From positions 1-64,000 of the forward strand of contig CAIKRR010000032.1 of assembly GCA_903829815.1 (NCBI GenBank): a stretch of 64,000 bases of DNA, in the 5' to 3' direction. Shown piece by piece: positions 43,649-54,117 of this stretch. A program made the position numbers and the translations under genes. The notes beneath the pieces are model-generated. The model made no database searches. It was not told the origin of the DNA and saw only the letters and a program-made list of their open reading frames with translations. The stretch's first letter is position 1; every line of letters starts with the position of its first letter. This stretch comes from an uncultured Pseudomonadota bacterium. GTDB taxonomy: Bacteria > Pseudomonadota > Gammaproteobacteria > Burkholderiales > SG8-39.

Positions 43649-45535
43649 ATGACACAATGGACGATTCCCACGCAAGACCGCAGCCGATTCGAGGCGCGAC
43701 TGGGACTGGCCGGGTTGATCGTCATTGCCGGGTTCAGCGCGCTGGCCGTGCGCTTTGTCTTCCTGCAGATCGTCGAACACGAGTACTACATGACCCGCGC
43801 CGAGGACAACCGGATCGCGGTGGTGCCGGTAGCCCCGACACGCGGACTCATCCTGGACCGCAACGGTGTCGTGCTCGCACGCAACTACTCGGCCTATACG
43901 CTCGAGATCAACGGCGCACGTACCGCCGACATCCCCACAACCATCGAAAAACTGGCACGCGTGATCACGATCGATGGACGCGACCGCAGTCGCTTCCGTC
44001 GCCTGCTCGAGGAGACCCGTGGTGTCGGAACGGTGCCGATACGCACCCGCCTCACCGATGAGGAGGTGGCACGATTTGCGGCACAACGATTCCGTTTCCC
44101 CGGTGTCGATATCAAGGCTCGACTGTTTCGCGAATACCCCCAGCGGACGCTGGCCGCACACGTGGTGGGCTATATCGGACGAATCAGCGAACGCGACCTC
44201 CAGAGACTCGACGAAGACGACGCTGTGGCCAGTTACCGCGGCACGGACTACATTGGCAAGACCGGACTGGAATCCACCTACGAAAAGGAACTGCACGGCA
44301 CGGCAGGTTCCGCAGAAGTTGAAATCGACGCCGGCGGGCATCCCTTGCGCACGCTGCGCTCGCGTGTCCCGGTGTCGGGCAACAACATCGAACTGACGCT
44401 GGACACACGCCTCCAGGAGGTGGCCGAGCGAGCCTTCGGCGACTGGCGTGGAGCGCTGGTAGCGATCGAGCCTTCTTCCGGGGGCGTGCTTGCCTTCGTG
44501 TCGCGTCCTGCCTTCGACCCGAATCTCTTCGTCGAAGGCATCGATCCGCAGAACTGGGACAGTCTCAACAACAACCCCGACCGGCCCCTGACCAATCGGG
44601 CCTTGGCCGGGGTCTACCCGCCCGGGTCGACGGTGAAGCCCTTTATCGCACTGGCCGCACTGCAAAGCGGGCGGCGTACACTCGAATACACGATTTCCGA
44701 CCCGGGGTACTTCACCCTGCCCGGCGTCAATCACCGGTGGCGCGACTGGAAGGAGGGCGGTCACGGCCAGGTCAACCTGCACCATTCGATCGTGCAATCC
44801 TGCGACACCTACTACTACGGCATCGGCAATGACATGGGGATCGATGCACTGCACGGGATGCTCCACCAATTCGGCTTCGGCGAGAAGAGCGGCCTCGATC
44901 TGGACGGCGAGCGGACAGGACTGCTGCCTTCACAGGCATGGAAGCAGCAGAAACTGCGCCAGAAATGGTTTCCCGGTGACACCATTCCGGTGGCCATCGG
45001 CCAAGGCTACTTCACGGCCACCCCCATGCAACTGGCGCTTGCCACCGCCACCCTGGCCAACAACGGCGTTGTCTACCAGCCCCACCTGGTGCGGTTCGTC
45101 CAGGATTCACGCTCTGGCGAGCGTCGGGCGGTCGCCACCGACCCACTACGCACGATCACGCTCGACCCGCGCTGGCTCGACGCGGTCAAGCAGGCAATGG
45201 TCGACGTCACTCGCCCAGGCGGCACCGCAGCCGGCGCCGGACGCGATGCCGCCTACTCATTCGCCGGCAAGAGCGGCACAGCCCAGGTCATTGCAATCCG
45301 CCAGGGCGAGCGCTATGACGCCCGCAAGATTGGCGAGCGCTACCGAGACCACGCGCTGTTCGTGGCCTTTGCACCGGCCGAGAGCCCGCGAATCGCGCTC
45401 GGCATACTGGTGGAGAACGGTGGTTCCGGCAGCGGTACCGCAGCTCCGATCGCGCGCGTCGTGCTCGATTACTATTTGCTGGGCAAAGCACCCGCATCGT
45501 TGCCCACAGTACAGCCCGCGGCAGGCAGCGAATGA
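43649..45535 (+). CDS. mrdA: Penicillin-binding protein 2 (elongasome transpeptidase)
   Basis: A 628-residue class B PBP that crosslinks peptidoglycan during elongation. It has one N-terminal transmembrane helix (LGLAGLIVIAGFSALAVRFVF), a pedestal domain, and the transpeptidase motifs: the nucleophile in PPGSTVKPF (SxxK), SCDTYYY (SxD/N-type), and KSGTAQ. The ATG at 43649 lies 13 bp after mreD. Its stop overlaps rodA (ATGA). Confidence 0.97.
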   Translation: MTQWTIPTQDRSRFEARLGLAGLIVIAGFSALAVRFVFLQIVEHEYYMTRAEDNRIAVVPVAPTRGLILDRNGVVLARNYSAYTLEINGARTADIPTTIEKLARVITIDGRDRSRFRRLLEETRGVGTVPIRTRLTDEEVARFAAQRFRFPGVDIKARLFREYPQRTLAAHVVGYIGRISERDLQRLDEDDAVASYRGTDYIGKTGLESTYEKELHGTAGSAEVEIDAGGHPLRTLRSRVPVSGNNIELTLDTRLQEVAERAFGDWRGALVAIEPSSGGVLAFVSRPAFDPNLFVEGIDPQNWDSLNNNPDRPLTNRALAGVYPPGSTVKPFIALAALQSGRRTLEYTISDPGYFTLPGVNHRWRDWKEGGHGQVNLHHSIVQSCDTYYYGIGNDMGIDALHGMLHQFGFGEKSGLDLDGERTGLLPSQAWKQQKLRQKWFPGDTIPVAIGQGYFTATPMQLALATATLANNGVVYQPHLVRFVQDSRSGERRAVATDPLRTITLDPRWLDAVKQAMVDVTRPGGTAAGAGRDAAYSFAGKSGTAQVIAIRQGERYDARKIGERYRDHALFVAFAPAESPRIALGILVENGGSGSGTAAPIARVVLDYYLLGKAPASLPTVQPAAGSE

Positions 45536-46659
45536 TCTCGGGCCGGAGGCAGTTGCACTGGTACACCCCCGCCGTCATCCTGCGCCGGATTGCCGAGCCG
45601 CTCGACTGGCCTACGCTGTGGCTCCTGCTGCCCATCCTTGCGATCGGCCTGGTGACGCTCTACAGCGCGACCGTCGACACACCGGCACGATTCAACGCGC
45701 AGCTGGTCAATATCATGGTCGGATTGGTCACCATGTGGGTGGTTGCCCGCATTCCCCCCGCCACCCTGATGCGGTACGCGGTACCAGCCTTCGGTTTTGG
45801 CCTGACGCTCCTCATTCTGGTGGCCGTGACGGGCGAGGTGGTCAACGGCGCACGCCGCTGGCTGAGCCTGGGCGTGACCCGTATTCAACCCTCGGAAATG
45901 ATGAAGATCGCGATGCCGATGATGCTCGCCTGGTTCTTCCATCAGCGCGGCCAGGCGCCCAGGCTGCGCGACTTCGCCATCGCCGCGCTGCTGCTCGTGG
46001 TTCCAGGCGCCCTCATCATGCGACAGCCCGATCTGGGCACAGCGATGCTGGTGCTCGGGGCCGGGTGCTACGTGATCTTTCTGGCTGGCCTGTCATGGCG
46101 AATCATCCTGGGCCTTGCCGTGTGCGGGGTCGGGGCAGCGCCCTTCGTCTGGTCAATGCTCCATGACTACCAGCGGCGGCGGCTGCTCATCCTGCTCGAC
46201 CCGACACAGGATCCGCTCGGCGCGGGGTATCACACGATACAGTCCACGATCGCCGTAGGTTCCGGCGGCCTCCTCGGCAAGGGCTGGCTGCGCGGCACAC
46301 AGGCACACCTGGAGTTCATCCCGGAGCGCCATACCGACTTCATCTTTGCCGTTTTTTCCGAAGAGTTCGGACTGGTCGGCATCCTGATCCTGAGCGGCCT
46401 CTACCTGGCCCTCATTGCCCGCTGCATGGTGATCGCATCCAGCGCAACCACGCTGTTTTCACGCCTGCTCGGCGGCTCGCTGGTGCTGACATTCGCCACC
46501 TACGCGCTGGTCAACATGGGGATGGTGGGCGGCGTACTGCCCGTGGTCGGCGTACCACTGCCCTTCGTCTCCTACGGGGGCACGGCCATGGTCACCCTGT
46601 TCCTGGCCATGGGTATCCTCATGAGCATTTCCAAGCACCGTCAACTCGTCTCCAGTTGA
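45532..46659 (+). CDS. mrdB: SEDS glycosyltransferase RodA
   Basis: A 375-residue SEDS-family polymerase with about ten transmembrane helices, partner of PBP2. Family signatures: NGARRWLSLG, RQPDLGTAMLVL (catalytic Asp region), GAGYHTIQSTIAVGSGGLLGKGW, ERHTDFIFAVFSEEFG and the terminal PLPFVSYGGTAM. It overlaps mrdA by 4 bp. Confidence 0.97.
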   Translation: MISGRRQLHWYTPAVILRRIAEPLDWPTLWLLLPILAIGLVTLYSATVDTPARFNAQLVNIMVGLVTMWVVARIPPATLMRYAVPAFGFGLTLLILVAVTGEVVNGARRWLSLGVTRIQPSEMMKIAMPMMLAWFFHQRGQAPRLRDFAIAALLLVVPGALIMRQPDLGTAMLVLGAGCYVIFLAGLSWRIILGLAVCGVGAAPFVWSMLHDYQRRRLLILLDPTQDPLGAGYHTIQSTIAVGSGGLLGKGWLRGTQAHLEFIPERHTDFIFAVFSEEFGLVGILILSGLYLALIARCMVIASSATTLFSRLLGGSLVLTFATYALVNMGMVGGVLPVVGVPLPFVSYGGTAMVTLFLAMGILMSISKHRQLVSS

Positions 46660-46739
46660 CCCATCTCCATCTGCCCGCACCGGTGGGGCCGACAGCATTT
46701 GTTAAGATTCCTCCTCCCTGCAGCCTCCTCTCAGCGTCG

Positions 46740-47921
46740 ATGCCCATGCGCCTGTCTGTCCGCTCCACCCTCGACCTCCCGCGCCGCTTGATCGGCCTGC
46801 TTCTGGCCGCGGTCTGCACCTGCCTGACGCTTCCCTGGCAGACTGCAGATGCCCAGCAACTGGCTCTGCCCCCGCTGGCCGCCCGCGCCTGGCTGCTGCT
46901 CGATGTGGGTGCCAACCAGCTGATCGCCAGCCAGGGCGCTCGCGACCGCATCGAGCCTGCGTCGCTCACCAAACTGATGACCGCATATGTGGTGTTTGCC
47001 GCGCTGCGCGATCGCAAGATCACCCTGGATCAGGTCGCACCGATTTCAACCCGCGCCTGGAAGACCGGCGGATCGAAGATGTTCGTCGATCCGAAGAAGC
47101 CGGTGACGGTCGATGAGTTGCTGCACGGAATGATCATTCAGTCGGGTAACGATGCGGCCGTGGCACTGGCAGAGCTGGTGTCCGGATCTGAAGAAGCCTT
47201 TGCCGTAGCCATGAATGCCGAGGGCAAGAGACTGAGCCTCACCGGTTCGCATTTCATGAACGCAAGCGGGCTGCCCGATCCGCAGCATTACGCCAACGCC
47301 TTTGACCTCGGCGTGATCGCCGCGGCCATCATCCGCGACTTTCCCGAGCGCTACGCGATCTACTCGGTCAAGGAGTATCGCTACAGCAACATCACGCAAC
47401 CCAATCGCAACCGCCTGCTGTGGCTCGATCCCAATGTCGACGGCCTGAAAACCGGTCATACCGAGAGTGCTGGTTACTGCCTGATTGCCTCGGCGAAGCG
47501 TACCGACCGGCGGATGCTGGCGGTCGTGCTGAACGCGCCGTCTGATTCGGTTCGCACGCAGGAAACCCAGATACTGCTCAATTTCGGCTTTCAGTCCTTC
47601 GACACGATGCGTGTCAAGGAAAAGGACAAGCCGCTCTCGGTGCTGGCCGTCTGGAAGGGCAAGAGCGCCACGGTCAACGCCGGGGTCAGCCACGACATCC
47701 TGATCGCGATTCCGCGCGGCACCGATGAACGCATCAAGGCAGAGCTGTCAAGCCAGCAACCGCTCCTGGCACCGATATCGCGCGGCCAGCGTGTCGGTAC
47801 GATTGCCATAAGCTACGAGGGGCGTGCCATCGGCGAGTATCCGGTCATCGCACTGGAAGACGTTCCGGTCGCAGGCATCTTCGGCCGGATGTGGGATACG
47901 ATAAGACTGTGGATCAAGTGA
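46740..47921 (+). CDS. dacA: D-alanyl-D-alanine carboxypeptidase (PBP5/6 type)
   Basis: A 393-residue low-molecular-weight PBP that trims the terminal D-Ala of stem peptides. It has a signal peptide, the active-site SLTK tetrad (EPASLTKLMTAYVV), SGNDAA, KTGHT, a C-terminal beta domain, and a terminal amphipathic anchor helix (FGRMWDTIRLWIK). The start at 46740 or ATG at 46746 cannot be separated. Its stop overlaps the next gene by 4 bp. Confidence 0.95.
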   Translation: MPMRLSVRSTLDLPRRLIGLLLAAVCTCLTLPWQTADAQQLALPPLAARAWLLLDVGANQLIASQGARDRIEPASLTKLMTAYVVFAALRDRKITLDQVAPISTRAWKTGGSKMFVDPKKPVTVDELLHGMIIQSGNDAAVALAELVSGSEEAFAVAMNAEGKRLSLTGSHFMNASGLPDPQHYANAFDLGVIAAAIIRDFPERYAIYSVKEYRYSNITQPNRNRLLWLDPNVDGLKTGHTESAGYCLIASAKRTDRRMLAVVLNAPSDSVRTQETQILLNFGFQSFDTMRVKEKDKPLSVLAVWKGKSATVNAGVSHDILIAIPRGTDERIKAELSSQQPLLAPISRGQRVGTIAISYEGRAIGEYPVIALEDVPVAGIFGRMWDTIRLWIK

Positions 47922-48832
47922 GCAGCCAGATGCAGGCAGTATCAACCGGGCAGACGCTCGCCGCGCCGATACCGGCCCAGACGGCTTATCTCAATGGCGA
48001 GTTTCTGCCGCTGGATCAGGCTCGCGTACCGGTTCTGGATCGCGGCTTCATCTTTGGCGACGGGGTCTACGAAGTGATACCGGTGTACGACCGGGCGCCC
48101 TTCCGGCTCGAGGAACACCTGCGTCGACTCAAGCGCAGTCTCGCGGCAATCGCGCTGACCAATCCTCATGACGATGCCGGCTGGAGTGCGTTGATAGACA
48201 CGCTCATTGCGCATCACCCCTGGCCCGACCAGTCGGTCTACCTGCACGTGACTCGGGGCGTGGCGCCGCGCAACCACGCCTTCCCCGAAGGCGTGAAGCC
48301 CACTGTGTTCATGATGTCCGGGGCGCTGCGTCTGCCCTCGGAGGCAGAGCGCACGATGGGCGTCAGTGCCCTCTCACTGCCCGATTTCCGCTGGCTGCGC
48401 TGCGACATCAAGTCGATTGCGCTGCTCGGAAACTGCCTGCTGCGGCAAGCCGCAGTAGAGGCCGGATGCAAGGAGGCCATCCTGTTTCGCGATGGCTGGC
48501 TCACCGAGGGTGCCGCGAGCAATATCTTCGTCGTCTCGCACGGCGTACTGCTGGCACCGCCAGCCGATCACCTCATTCTGCCCGGCATCACCTATGAGCT
48601 GACCATCGAACTGGCACGCACCCATGGCCTGCCCTGCGAGGTACGGCCGGTGTCGGAGGCAGAGACCCGGGCCGCCGACGAGATCTGGCTCAGCTCCTCG
48701 ACCAACGAGGTGCTTGCCATCACCCGACTCGATGGCAAGCCGGTGGGAGGAGGCATGCCTGGGCCGGTATGGCAGCAGATGGCCCAGTGGGTCGCAGCCA
48801 GCACGCGCGCCCAGCGCGGCCGTGGTCGCTGA
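47918..48832 (+). CDS. dat: Class IV aminotransferase, probable D-amino acid aminotransferase
   Basis: A 304-residue fold-type IV PLP enzyme (BCAT/D-AAT/ADCL family). Features are LDRGFIFGDGVYEVIPVY, the PLP lysine in CDIKSIALLGN, EGAASNIFVV and SSSTNEVLAITR. Its position next to dacA in the wall operon favours D-alanine aminotransferase (D-Ala/D-Glu interconversion) over branched-chain use, but the family cannot be split by eye. The GTG start at 47918 overlaps the dacA stop (GTGA); ATG 47930 is an alternative. Confidence 0.87.
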   Translation: MSSQMQAVSTGQTLAAPIPAQTAYLNGEFLPLDQARVPVLDRGFIFGDGVYEVIPVYDRAPFRLEEHLRRLKRSLAAIALTNPHDDAGWSALIDTLIAHHPWPDQSVYLHVTRGVAPRNHAFPEGVKPTVFMMSGALRLPSEAERTMGVSALSLPDFRWLRCDIKSIALLGNCLLRQAAVEAGCKEAILFRDGWLTEGAASNIFVVSHGVLLAPPADHLILPGITYELTIELARTHGLPCEVRPVSEAETRAADEIWLSSSTNEVLAITRLDGKPVGGGMPGPVWQQMAQWVAASTRAQRGRGR

Positions 48833-48842
48833 CCGGCCGGTC

Positions 48843-49121
48843 ATGTCTGCCCCCGCGCCCGACACGCCGTCGCTACTCACCTTCCCGGTCGATTTCCCGA
48901 TCAAGGTGATGGGGCGCACACAACCCGGTTTTGCTCAGGCAATGCTGCAGATCGTGCAGACACAGGCACCGGACTTCAATCCGGGATCGGTCGAAATGCG
49001 AAGCAGCCGTGAAGGCCGTTATCTGAGCCTCACCTTCACCGTCAATGCACAGTCGCGCGAGCAGCTCGATACGCTCTACCGCACGTTGTCCGAGCACCCG
49101 ATGGTCTCGATGGTGCTGTGA
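48843..49121 (+). CDS. ybeD: YbeD/DUF493 family protein
   Basis: A 92-residue small ferredoxin-like-fold protein (FPVDFPIKVMG at the start, SLTFTVNAQSREQLDTLYRTL later). YbeD homologues lie next to lipB throughout proteobacteria and look like ACT-type regulatory domains, but no biochemical role is firmly known. It starts 11 bp after dat and ends in a GTGA overlap with lipB. Confidence 0.9.
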   Translation: MSAPAPDTPSLLTFPVDFPIKVMGRTQPGFAQAMLQIVQTQAPDFNPGSVEMRSSREGRYLSLTFTVNAQSREQLDTLYRTLSEHPMVSMVL

Positions 49122-49750
49122 CCTCTGGCATCACTGACCCGGTGGTGCTCGAGCGCGGTCTGGTCGACTACCGCACGACCTTCGAGGCAATGCGCAGCTT
49201 CACTGCGCTGCGCGACGCGAGCACGCCCGATGAGATCTGGCTGCTCGAGCATCCCCCGGTCTACACGATGGGGCTTGCCGCACGACACGAACACCTGCCA
49301 CGGTCCGGGAACGCGATTGCCATCGAGTGGATCGACCGGGGTGGACAGATCACTTATCACGGGCCCGGTCAGGTGATCATGTACGTGCTCATCGATCTGG
49401 TGCGCCGGCATCTCTCGGTCCACCGTCTGGTGAAGCTGCTCGAGCAGGCCGTCATCGACATGCTGGCCGAACATGGCGTGGGGGCCGTACGGCGCGACAA
49501 GGCACCCGGTGTCTATGTCGAGGGCGCAAAGATTGCGGCGCTCGGGCTCAAGGTGCGCCGGGGTGCGAGTTATCATGGCCTTGCACTCAACGCATGCATG
49601 GATCTGTCGCCCTTTGCAGCGATCGATCCCTGCGGATACCCGGGGCTTGCCGTGACCCAGACGCAGGCTCTGGGCATCGATGAGAGCCCGCAGGCACTCG
49701 GACGGGCGCTGGCTGCCCGCTTCATCCACCTCATCAGGCCCGACCGATGA
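49118..49750 (+). CDS. lipB: Lipoyl(octanoyl) transferase LipB
   Basis: A 210-residue enzyme moving octanoate from acyl-ACP to lipoyl domains. It has [12 protein letters not shown], the lysine of [12 protein letters not shown] and the acyl-accepting Cys in [11 protein letters not shown] start overlaps ybeD by 4 bp and its stop overlaps lipA (ATGA). Confidence 0.96.
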   Translation: MTSGITDPVVLERGLVDYRTTFEAMRSFTALRDASTPDEIWLLEHPPVYTMGLAARHEHLPRSGNAIAIEWIDRGGQITYHGPGQVIMYVLIDLVRRHLSVHRLVKLLEQAVIDMLAEHGVGAVRRDKAPGVYVEGAKIAALGLKVRRGASYHGLALNACMDLSPFAAIDPCGYPGLAVTQTQALGIDESPQALGRALAARFIHLIRPDR

Positions 49751-50757
49751 CCTCACCTGCCGAAAAGCAGAAGAACGCCGCCAAGACGAGCCGCATCCCG
49801 ATCAAGATCGTGCCGGCCGAGCGCCTCGCCAAGCCCGACTGGATTCGGGTGCGTGCGCCGCTGCCCGGGTCACGCTTCACCGACATCAAGCGCATCCTGC
49901 GCGAGAACAATCTGCACACGGTCTGCGAGGAAGCGTCCTGTCCGAACATCGGCGAATGCTTCGGCAAGGGCACCGCCACCTTCATGGTGCTGGGCGATGT
50001 CTGCACCCGGCGCTGCCCTTTCTGCGATGTAGCGCATGGCCGACCGAAACCGCCCGATGCCGAGGAGCCGGAACACCTGGCGCAAACGATTGCCGCCCTC
50101 GAACTGCGCTATGTGGTTGTAACCAGTGTCGATCGGGACGACCTGCGTGACGGCGGCGCCGATCACTTCGTGCGCTGCATCCAGGCCATTCGCGAGCGCT
50201 CGCCACAGACCCAGATCGAGATCCTGGTACCCGATTTTCGCGGCCGCCTGGAGCGCGCGCTCTCGATTCTCGAAGCGGCACCGCCTGATGTGATGAACCA
50301 CAACCTCGAGACGGTTCCGCGACTGTATCGCGAAGCCCGGCCGGGGTCGGACTACGAGCACTCGCTCGATCTTCTCGAGCAGTTCAAGCTGCGCCGTCCG
50401 GGCGTACCGACCAAGTCGGGCCTGATGCTGGGCCTTGGGGAAACCGACGAGGAGATACTCGCGGTGATGCGTGACTTGCGCGCGCACCAGGTCGACATGC
50501 TCACACTCGGCCAGTATCTGCAGCCTTCGGCCGATCACCTGCCGGTGCGTCGTTACGTGCCGCTGGACACCTTTGCGATGTTCGAGCGCGAAGCGCACGC
50601 CATGGGCTTCGTGCATGCGGCCATCGGGCCCATGGTGCGCTCGAGTTATCACGCCGATCGGCAGGCCGAACTCGCACTCGCGGCAACGGCTGACAAGGCA
50701 GCTGACCGGTCCGCTGAAAAAGCGGCAGCAGCGACGACCGAGCGGCTGCCCGGCTGA
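49747..50757 (+). CDS. lipA: Lipoyl synthase LipA
   Basis: A 336-residue radical-SAM enzyme inserting two sulfurs into octanoyl-lipoyl domains. It has the auxiliary cluster motif [12 protein letters not shown], the radical-SAM CTRRCPFC, and the C-terminal RSSYHA that holds the sacrificial cluster's Ser ligand. A variable Ala/Lys-rich tail (residues about 310-336) follows. It closes the wall-lipoate operon and converges with the polA-linked gene. Confidence 0.97.
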   Translation: MTSPAEKQKNAAKTSRIPIKIVPAERLAKPDWIRVRAPLPGSRFTDIKRILRENNLHTVCEEASCPNIGECFGKGTATFMVLGDVCTRRCPFCDVAHGRPKPPDAEEPEHLAQTIAALELRYVVVTSVDRDDLRDGGADHFVRCIQAIRERSPQTQIEILVPDFRGRLERALSILEAAPPDVMNHNLETVPRLYREARPGSDYEHSLDLLEQFKLRRPGVPTKSGLMLGLGETDEEILAVMRDLRAHQVDMLTLGQYLQPSADHLPVRRYVPLDTFAMFEREAHAMGFVHAAIGPMVRSSYHADRQAELALAATADKAADRSAEKAAAATTERLPG

Positions 50758-50813
50758 TCGCGTCAGGGCTCTGACAGGCGGGCACCGATCAGGGCCCGGG
50801 GACCCTTCGCACG

Positions 50814-51308
50814 TCAGCCAGGACGGCGAAAGTCATCCTCGATCCAGGCATTGGCGCGGGCCGTATTCAACTTGAACCCAGGTGCTACACGCACGCGGGC
50901 CAGTTGCTCGCCAGCCGCATCGTGCGCAGCGAGCATGGCATGCGGGTCATCGTCGTCTGCCACGATGTCCAGGGTCACGGTAATCGGGCCTGAGGGCGCA
51001 TGAACGGTGAGGCTCTGGTGCTGCGCCCAGTACTGCTGCTGAATCTGGCGCTGACGAAATTCGGAGGCGGTCTTCACCAGCGTATTGAACGCGGACGAAT
51101 CAAGCGGCTTGGGGTTCCGCTTGTCGCGGCCCATGGTCCACGGGCCGACCAGTGCAGGCTCGGCTTCGCCATCCTTGATCATCTCGACCGCCCAACCCTC
51201 ATCGTCCTCGTTCTTGATGACGCGCGCCGTCCAGCCGTCATCACGCCAGAGTCGAGCCTCATGGGTCAGGGCGGGCTCATCGGCTTCGCCTGTGGTGTGC
51301 GATGTCAT
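50814..51308 (-). CDS. Hypothetical protein downstream of polA
   Basis: A 164-residue acidic protein with no signal or membrane segment. The N-terminal part (LTHEARLWRDDGWTARVIKNEDDEGWAVEMI) and the middle (NPKPLDSSAFNTLVKTASEFRQRQ) resemble small uncharacterised proteins conserved beside polA or thrB in Burkholderiales; I recognise no function. Its ATG at 51308 is 2 bp after the polA stop, so it is co-translated. The open frame upstream of this ATG lies wholly within polA and is not used. Confidence 0.75.
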   Translation of the reverse strand: MTSHTTGEADEPALTHEARLWRDDGWTARVIKNEDDEGWAVEMIKDGEAEPALVGPWTMGRDKRNPKPLDSSAFNTLVKTASEFRQRQIQQQYWAQHQSLTVHAPSGPITVTLDIVADDDDPHAMLAAHDAAGEQLARVRVAPGFKLNTARANAWIEDDFRRPG

Positions 51309-51310
51309 GG

Positions 51311-54097
51311 CTAGTGCGCCTGCTCCCAATTGGGCCCACGGCCCACTTCCACCAGCAAGGGCACGGCGAGTGCGGCAACGCCGGTCATCAAGGCCGGCAG
51401 TCGCTCCGACACGCGGTCGAGTTCGCTCTGCGGGACCTCGAGCACGAGTTCGTCGTGCACCTGCATCACCATGCGCGTCGCCAGATGCTCGGCCTCGATC
51501 CAGCCCTGCACCGCAATCATCGACAGCTTGATGAGGTCGGCGGCCGTTCCCTGCATCGGCGCGTTGATGGCTGCCCGCTCGGCACCGGCACGCCGTGCCG
51601 GGTTGCCACTGGCAATCTCGGGCAACCACAGGCGACGCCCGAAGACCGTCTCGACATAGCCTTGCTCGCGCGCCCGCTGCCGGGTCTCGTCCATGTAGCG
51701 GGCAACGCCCGGATAGCGCGCAAAGTAGTTGTCGATGTAGGCACGTGCCACGCTTCTGTCGACACCAAGCTGCTGCGCGAGTCCAAACGCCGACATGCCG
51801 TAGATGAGACCGAAGTTGATCACCTTGGCATAGCGTCGTTCTTCGTTCGAGACCTCAGCTGGCGTGCGGTTGAAGATCTCGCCTGCCGTGGCGCGATGGA
51901 TGTCCTCGCCAGCGGCAAACGCGGCCAGGAGGCTCGGGTCAGCCGACAGGTGCGCCATGATGCGCAGCTCGATCTGCGAGTAATCAGCCGACACAATGAC
52001 GGCGCCGGGCGGTGCGATGAAGGCCTCGCGAATGAGCCGGCCCTCGGCGGTGCGCACCGGAATGTTCTGCAAATTGGGTTCGGTGCTGGCAAGGCGCCCG
52101 GTGACCGCAGTCACCTGACCATAGGTGGTATGAACGCGCCCGGTCGTCGGGTTGATCATGCGTGGCAGCTTGTCGGTGTAGGTCGACTTCAACTTCGAGA
52201 CGCTGCGGTAGTCAAGCAGCGTCTTGGGCAGGGGGTAGTCAAGCGCCAGTTGCTCGAGCACTTCCTCGTCGGTCGAGGGCGCACCGGTGGCGGTCTTCTT
52301 GATGACGGGCAGCTTGAGCTGGGTAAAGAAGATCTCGCCGATCTGTTTGGGCGAATTCAGGTTGAACGACTGACCCGCTTCCTGATGCGCGCGCGCTTCG
52401 AGCTCGAGCATGCGCCCACCCAGGTGATGACTCTGCGCCGCCAGCGCGACCGGATCGATCAGGACACCTCCGCGCTCCATGGTAAACAGCACCTCGCGCA
52501 CCGGCATCTCGATACCGGCATAGATGTGCTCGAGGCGGGAGTCGGCCGCGATGCGCGGGCGCATCACCTGGTGCAGGCGTAGCGTGATGTCGGCGTCTTC
52601 GGCCGCATAGGGTGCGGCCTTCGCAACCGGCACCTGTTCGAAACCGATGCGCCGCGCACCGGTGCCGGTGAGTTCGTCGTAGCTGATGGTCTTCTCGCCC
52701 AGCAACCGCTCGGCGAGGGCGTCCATGTCGTGTCGCAGATGACTGTGCAGCACATAGGACTGCAGACACGAATCATCGCTCACGCCACGCAGCGCAACGC
52801 CGTGGTTCGCGAGCACATGCTGGTCGTACTTGATGTTGTGCCCGACCTTGCGGCAGTCGGGGTTCTCGAGCCAGCCGCGCAGCAGTTCGAGCGCACGCTC
52901 GACGCCGATCTGAGCCGGCGCATCGGGATCCTGATGCGCCAGCGGCACATAGGCCGCGACGCCAGGCGCGATCGCAAACGACAGGCCGACCAGACGCGCA
53001 GCAAACACATCGAGACTGGTGGTCTCGGTATCAAACGCCACCAGCGGTGCAGCCCTGATGCGCTCGAGCCAGGCGGCGAGGGCCTCCTCGGTGAAGATCG
53101 TCTCGTACTGGCGCTCCGGCGCGCTCGGGTGCGGCTCGCCCCCACCTGGCATGGCCGGCACCGCCCGATCGGGCGCACGGTTGGGTGAACGCGCTCGCTC
53201 ACCGGCATCGCGCACATTGGCCTCATGCGCCGTGTCGGCACCCGCCACGGTGACCCCCAGGTCACGCAGCCAGGTTCTGAAATTGAATCGCGTGTAGAGC
53301 TCAGCCAGCGCGTCCCGATCGGGCGACTTTGACACCAGATCGTGCACGCCGACCGGCAAAGCGCAATCAGACTTCACCGTCACCAGCGTTCGCGCGGTCG
53401 GCAGCCACTCGAGGGCGCTACGCAGGTTCTCGCCGACCACACCACCGATCGCAGCCGATTGTGCCATCACCGTGTCGAGGTCGCCGTACTGGGTCAGCCA
53501 CTTGACCGCCGTCTTGGGCCCGACCTTGGGCACGCCAGGCACGTTGTCGACGGTGTCACCGACCAGCGCCAGGTAATCCACGATGCGATCGGGCGGCACG
53601 CCGAACTTGGCGACCACGCCGGGCACATCGAGGGTCTCGTTGGACATCGTGTTGACCAGCGTGACATGCTCATCGACCAGTTGCGCCAGGTCCTTGTCGC
53701 CGGTGGATATCAGCGTGCGGATGCCGGCCGCGCTCGCCGCGCGCGCCAGCGTGGCAATGACATCATCAGCCTCGACCCCCTGGACCACGACCAGGGGCCA
53801 GCCCATGGCGCGTATTGCCGCATGCAAGGGCTCGATCTGACAGGCAAGGTCTTCGGGCATGCTCGGCCGATTGGCCTTGTAGTCCGGATAAAGATCGTCG
53901 CGAAAGGTCTTGCCCTTGGCGTCGAACACGCAGCCCAGCAGATCTGCCTTGTGATCAGCCACGAGGCGACGTAGCATGCTGAGCACGCCATGAATCGCAC
54001 CCGTGGGTTCGCCCTGCGCATTGCGCAGGTCGGGCAGTGCATGGAACGCCCGATACAGATAGGACGAGCCGTCCACCAGGACGAGAGTCTGGGCCAC
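51311..54097 (-). CDS. polA: DNA polymerase I
   Basis: A 928-residue three-domain polymerase for Okazaki-fragment processing and repair. The 5'-3' exonuclease starts VLVDGSSYLYRAFHALPDLR. The 3'-5' exonuclease keeps its metal-binding FDTETTSLD, so proofreading looks intact. The polymerase motifs are VSADYSQIELRIMAHLS and MQVHDELVLEVP. The GTG at 54097 gives the family N-terminus; the frame continues upstream to an ATG at 54142, which would add 15 residues. It is divergent from the LOG gene with starts 20 bp apart. Confidence 0.96.
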   Translation of the reverse strand: MAQTLVLVDGSSYLYRAFHALPDLRNAQGEPTGAIHGVLSMLRRLVADHKADLLGCVFDAKGKTFRDDLYPDYKANRPSMPEDLACQIEPLHAAIRAMGWPLVVVQGVEADDVIATLARAASAAGIRTLISTGDKDLAQLVDEHVTLVNTMSNETLDVPGVVAKFGVPPDRIVDYLALVGDTVDNVPGVPKVGPKTAVKWLTQYGDLDTVMAQSAAIGGVVGENLRSALEWLPTARTLVTVKSDCALPVGVHDLVSKSPDRDALAELYTRFNFRTWLRDLGVTVAGADTAHEANVRDAGERARSPNRAPDRAVPAMPGGGEPHPSAPERQYETIFTEEALAAWLERIRAAPLVAFDTETTSLDVFAARLVGLSFAIAPGVAAYVPLAHQDPDAPAQIGVERALELLRGWLENPDCRKVGHNIKYDQHVLANHGVALRGVSDDSCLQSYVLHSHLRHDMDALAERLLGEKTISYDELTGTGARRIGFEQVPVAKAAPYAAEDADITLRLHQVMRPRIAADSRLEHIYAGIEMPVREVLFTMERGGVLIDPVALAAQSHHLGGRMLELEARAHQEAGQSFNLNSPKQIGEIFFTQLKLPVIKKTATGAPSTDEEVLEQLALDYPLPKTLLDYRSVSKLKSTYTDKLPRMINPTTGRVHTTYGQVTAVTGRLASTEPNLQNIPVRTAEGRLIREAFIAPPGAVIVSADYSQIELRIMAHLSADPSLLAAFAAGEDIHRATAGEIFNRTPAEVSNEERRYAKVINFGLIYGMSAFGLAQQLGVDRSVARAYIDNYFARYPGVARYMDETRQRAREQGYVETVFGRRLWLPEIASGNPARRAGAERAAINAPMQGTAADLIKLSMIAVQGWIEAEHLATRMVMQVHDELVLEVPQSELDRVSERLPALMTGVAALAVPLLVEVGRGPNWEQAH

Positions 54098-54117
54098 AGT
54101 CGATAAGGGACCGAATC

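Noticed and set aside
50762-50775. GTCAG-CTGAC hairpin after lipA considered as a terminator
   Set aside because: Only 5 bp of stem and no T-tract on either strand.
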